DNA of 7,258 nt from Candidatus Woesearchaeota archaeon. Lineage in GTDB: Archaea; Nanobdellota; Nanobdellia; Woesearchaeales; GW2011-AR4. Below are positions 5,327-7,258 of the stretch, in pieces. Below the pieces are notes generated by a model that saw nothing but the letters and a program-made list of their open reading frames with translations, had not been told where the DNA came from and made no database searches. Made by a program: the position numbers and the translations under genes. How positions within the stretch are numbered: the stretch's first letter is position 1; the number at the start of each line of letters is the position of its first letter. Location of the stretch: NCBI GenBank assembly GCA_018303645.1, contig JAGVXR010000068.1, forward strand, positions 1 to 7,258. The letters are read 5' to 3'.

Positions 5327-5875
5327 ATGGCCAAGAAAGAAGAATCTTCAAAAGTTGTTTTGGAAAGGACTTATGTAATTCCGCTTAGAAGGGAGACTTT
5401 GAAAGTTCCGCCGTTCAAAAAGGCAAACAAGGCGGCAAAGGCAGTAAGGGAATTCATCTCAAAGCACATGAAATCGGAAAATGTTGCCATTGGCAGATAC
5501 CTCAACCTGTACATATGGAGGCACGGCGCGAAGAACCCGCCCCATAAGGTAAAGGTCAATACAGCCAAAGACGACAAGGGCAAGGTTTTTGTCGAGCTTT
5601 TCGGCGCTCCTAGAGAAATAAAAGCAGAAGAGAAGAAAAAAGGGGCAAAGAAAGAAGAAAAAATAATCAAGGAAGCAGAATTCGCAGAGAAGCCTGGGGA
5701 AAAGCTTGAGAAAGAAATAGAGGAAACAAAGGAGGAAAAGGCAGAGGAGGCAAAGAAAATAGAAAAGGAAGAAATCAAAGAGCTGCAGAAAGAGCATCCG
5801 AAGCATCATGCCCCGAAAGCGCCTCCGAAGCCAAAGCTGCAGGAAGCACATCCGACAGCGCCGAAGAGCGTTTGA
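5327..5875 (+). CDS. rpl31e: 50S ribosomal protein L31e with long charged tail
   Basis: L31e is a large-subunit protein of archaea and eukaryotes located near the peptide exit tunnel. Residues about 8-95 are the family domain: VVLERTYVIPLRR (10-22), KKANKAAKAVREFISKHMKS (31-50) and the IGRYLNLYIWRHGAKNPPHKVKV region (55-77), ending with FVELFGAP (88-95). The usual protein is about 90 residues. Here roughly 87 more form a tail, first Glu/Lys/Ala-rich and probably helical, then Pro/His/Ala-rich (KHHAPKAPPKPK). Such tails occur on ribosomal proteins of some small-genome archaea; their role is unknown. A weak AGGG lies 7 bases before the ATG, inside the upstream gene. The start lies 1 base after the stop of the 79-residue orphan gene, indicating an operon. 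The aIF6 gene that often follows is absent. Confidence 0.96.
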   Translation: MAKKEESSKVVLERTYVIPLRRETLKVPPFKKANKAAKAVREFISKHMKSENVAIGRYLNLYIWRHGAKNPPHKVKVNTAKDDKGKVFVELFGAPREIKAEEKKKGAKKEEKIIKEAEFAEKPGEKLEKEIEETKEEKAEEAKKIEKEEIKELQKEHPKHHAPKAPPKPKLQEAHPTAPKSV

Positions 5876-5922
5876 ATATCCCTTTTAGTGTTACTACCAT
5901 TAGATTTAGACAAAACGAAAGA

Positions 5923-5930
5923 TTTATAAA
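5923..5930 (+). promoter_or_regulatory. TATA box for the 234-residue gene
   Basis: TTTATAAA, preceded by a purine-rich CGAAAG (5916-5921) in the position of a TFB recognition element, forms a canonical archaeal promoter. Its centre is 32 bases before ATG 5959, predicting a start near 5952 and a leader under 10 bases. A GAGGG string at 5949-5953 resembles a Shine-Dalgarno motif but may lie at or before the transcript 5' end. The gene thus appears uncoupled from rpl31e. Confidence 0.65.
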
Positions 5931-5958
5931 GCACTTATGTTTCTTATAGAGGGAGAAC

Positions 5959-6663
5959 ATGTACAACCAAACAACTGCTGATTTTTACCACCATCTTGAC
6001 AGATTAAAGCCTCAAGATAGGACAAGATTTCTTCATGGCGTTTATAAACAATTAGCTGTTAGCAATAAAGGGCACCAAGCTAATGGTGAATTCAGGCGAG
6101 GCTTAGAAAATATAAGTTCTGACGAGATTGGATGGGGAATCACCAGCAAAGAAGAATCTTTGTTCCATGTCGTTCATGCTTTGAATCAGCATGGGCTCAA
6201 TAATCATGCAAAAAGATTAATGAAGCAATATGGTTTAGACGAGCAAAGATATGAGGGATTTAAGGGGGCTTATGAAAGATTTAGGCATACATTATCCGAA
6301 CTTAAAAAAATTAACCCAGAATTGAAGAAAGGCATTGAGTTATTTGTGGATACTTATGATGAAGGTGTTAAGATAGATGCTGGGGGTTACCCAGACAATA
6401 TCCATGTAGGAAACCCGTTTAGCGCAAACATATCCTTTGACAAAGGTAGTGAAGGAAGCAAGGAAAAAAGATTTGAAATTTATCCGCTTTTTAATGGTAA
6501 GAGATTAGATCAACTTTTTGGAAAAGGCCACGACTCTGTAGTGGATTTAAGGCTTGAAGGGGCATTGTCGTTAGCAATGGCTGCTGTTAAAAAAGATCCA
6601 GTTGAGTTTAGGAAAGCCTACGAAATGGGTTTAAGAGAAAGAAGCAACTATCTAGGCTTATAA
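5959..6663 (+). CDS. Uncharacterised 234-residue protein
   Basis: I do not recognise this protein. The first ~125 residues look predominantly helical and charged, with several His and Arg (for example FYHHLDRLKPQDRTRFLHGVY at 9-29, HVVHALNQHGLNNHAKRLMKQYGL around 70-93). Residues 128-180 contain a Gly/Pro/Asn-rich section likely to hold strands and turns (DAGGYPDNIHVGNPFSANISF, 140-160), and 192-225 is again helical. There is no signal peptide or clear membrane helix, no cysteine and no obvious catalytic motif. It has its own strong promoter, an intergenic gap of 83 bases after rpl31e and a T-rich tract after its stop, so it seems to be a single-gene unit. Its place between L31e and Cbf5 is where many archaea keep aIF6 and L18a/LX. 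It may be lineage-specific or an insertion. Confidence 0.85.
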   Translation: MYNQTTADFYHHLDRLKPQDRTRFLHGVYKQLAVSNKGHQANGEFRRGLENISSDEIGWGITSKEESLFHVVHALNQHGLNNHAKRLMKQYGLDEQRYEGFKGAYERFRHTLSELKKINPELKKGIELFVDTYDEGVKIDAGGYPDNIHVGNPFSANISFDKGSEGSKEKRFEIYPLFNGKRLDQLFGKGHDSVVDLRLEGALSLAMAAVKKDPVEFRKAYEMGLRERSNYLGL

Positions 6664-6673
6664 ATTAAATAAC

Positions 6674-6681
6674 TTTATTAA
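6674..6681 (+). promoter_or_regulatory. TATA box for cbf5
   Basis: TTTATTAA has its centre about 27 bases before ATG 6705. This spacing predicts transcription starting at or next to the start codon, meaning a leaderless mRNA, in keeping with the lack of a Shine-Dalgarno motif. Confidence 0.45.
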
Positions 6682-6689
6682 ACCATAAA

Positions 6690-6704
6690 TTTTTCTTTTT
6701 CTTC
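6690..6704 (+). terminator. T-rich tract, terminator of the 234-residue gene
   Basis: TTTTTCTTTTTCTTC starts 26 bases after the stop codon at 6661-6663 and ends directly before the cbf5 ATG. Pyrimidine tracts like this stop archaeal RNA polymerase. Because cbf5 transcription probably starts at its ATG, the tract can end the upstream transcript without affecting cbf5. Confidence 0.5.
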
Positions 6705-7258
6705 ATGCAAAATAAACTCCCATTCGAGAAAATCGAAAGAAAAATACTAATTAGAAAAGAGGCAGAAACAAATTCAAATTTAGGCTGCCCTCCGGAAGAA
6801 AGAAAAACAGAAGAAATAATAAACTACGGCATTGTCAACATAGACAAGCCCAAAGGGCCCACATCGCATCAAGTATCCGACTACGTGCAGAAAATTCTTC
6901 ATATAGGCAAAAGCGGGCATTCGGGCACTTTAGACCCAGCTGTTACAGGGGTTCTTCCGGTAGCCTTAGGCAGGGCCACTAAGATTGTGCAGGGATTGCT
7001 GACCGCAGGCAAGGAATATGTTGCAATAATGCATCTGCATAAAGAAGTTGATGAAAACATATTAAGGGAAATAATAAGCAGGAATTTCATTGGAAAAATA
7101 CAGCAGATGCCGCCGTTAAAAAGCTCTGTAAAAAGGCAGCTCAGGACAAGAGAAGTTTATTATTTTGATATTCTGGAAATTGACGGAAAGGATGTATTGT
7201 TTAAAGTCGGGACTGAGGCTGGAACTTACATAAGAAAATTGATTCACGACATCGGGCA
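6705..7258 (+). CDS. cbf5: Cbf5, archaeal H/ACA pseudouridine synthase (partial)
   Basis: Cbf5 (dyskerin/NAP57 homologue, TruB family) is the catalytic subunit of the H/ACA ribonucleoprotein that isomerises uridine to pseudouridine in rRNA, and can act on tRNA U55. The first 184 codons are present; the 3' end, including the PUA domain, lies beyond the window. The N-terminal ETNSNLGCPPEERKTEEII segment (21-39) is the archaeal/eukaryotic dyskerin extension. It is followed by YGIVNIDKPKGPTSHQV (41-57) and the catalytic motif GHSGTLDPAVTGVLPVALG (71-89), whose Asp77 is the nucleophile. GKEYV (102-106) holds the active-site Tyr105, and PPLKSSVKRQLRTR (136-149) and GTYIRKLIHDIG (173-184) are intact. 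The start at 6705 matches homologue N-termini, and a TATA box 27 bases upstream suggests a leaderless mRNA. No truncation other than the window edge is seen. Confidence 0.97.
   Translation, partial: MQNKLPFEKIERKILIRKEAETNSNLGCPPEERKTEEIINYGIVNIDKPKGPTSHQVSDYVQKILHIGKSGHSGTLDPAVTGVLPVALGRATKIVQGLLTAGKEYVAIMHLHKEVDENILREIISRNFIGKIQQMPPLKSSVKRQLRTREVYYFDILEIDGKDVLFKVGTEAGTYIRKLIHDIG

Noticed and set aside
5371..5851. Minus-strand frames rich in Phe/Leu/Ser over rpl31e
   Set aside because: They are reverse complements of the Lys/Glu-rich tail and show typical shadow composition.
1..7258. CRISPR array, rRNA, tRNA, insertion sequence or replication origin
   Set aside because: No regularly spaced direct repeats, tRNA cloverleaf, rRNA signature, transposase or cluster of origin-recognition boxes was found.

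Overview
The window looks like a stretch of an AT-rich archaeal chromosome. The evidence is a set of genes found in archaea (and eukaryotes) but not bacteria: ribosomal proteins S19e, L39e and L31e, a PDCD5-type DNA-binding protein, an archaeal Lhr-type helicase and the archaeal dyskerin Cbf5. Short leaders, TATA-like boxes and lysine/glutamate-rich tails on S19e and L31e suggest a DPANN-type lineage (Woesearchaeota or Pacearchaeota-like). That placement is an inference from style, not a phylogeny.

Layout, left to right. Positions 1-310 hold no credible gene but contain a strong hairpin (143-198). Positions 315-662 encode a small unrecognised membrane protein bracketed by a perfect 15-base inverted repeat. 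Positions 698-3337 (minus) encode a full-length Lhr-family DNA helicase, convergent with the membrane protein. A 449-base gap (3338-3786) carries the lhr promoter and a structured RNA-like element. Then come, all on plus: rps19e, a pdcd5 homologue, a second structured element, rpl39e, an unrecognised 79-residue protein, rpl31e, an unrecognised 234-residue protein with its own promoter, and the first 184 codons of cbf5, cut by the right edge.

How the genes relate. The plus-strand block is a translation and ribosome-biogenesis neighbourhood: three ribosomal proteins, the PDCD5 homologue that commonly sits beside S19e in archaea, and Cbf5, the catalytic subunit of the H/ACA pseudouridylation particle that modifies rRNA. 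In many archaea L39e-L31e is followed by aIF6 and L18a/LX; here the 234-residue orphan stands in that place.

The most interesting signal is the pair of related, GC-rich, structured elements at 3525-3728 and 4757-4859, one upstream of rps19e and one upstream of rpl39e. They differ in length and sequence, yet share several short conserved blocks in the same order, a closing stem ending CGGATT, a stem with an A-U to G-C compensatory change and a hairpin kept by a G-U pair. This pattern fits a conserved RNA, perhaps a ribosomal-protein leader or a small RNA family, that I cannot match to a known class.
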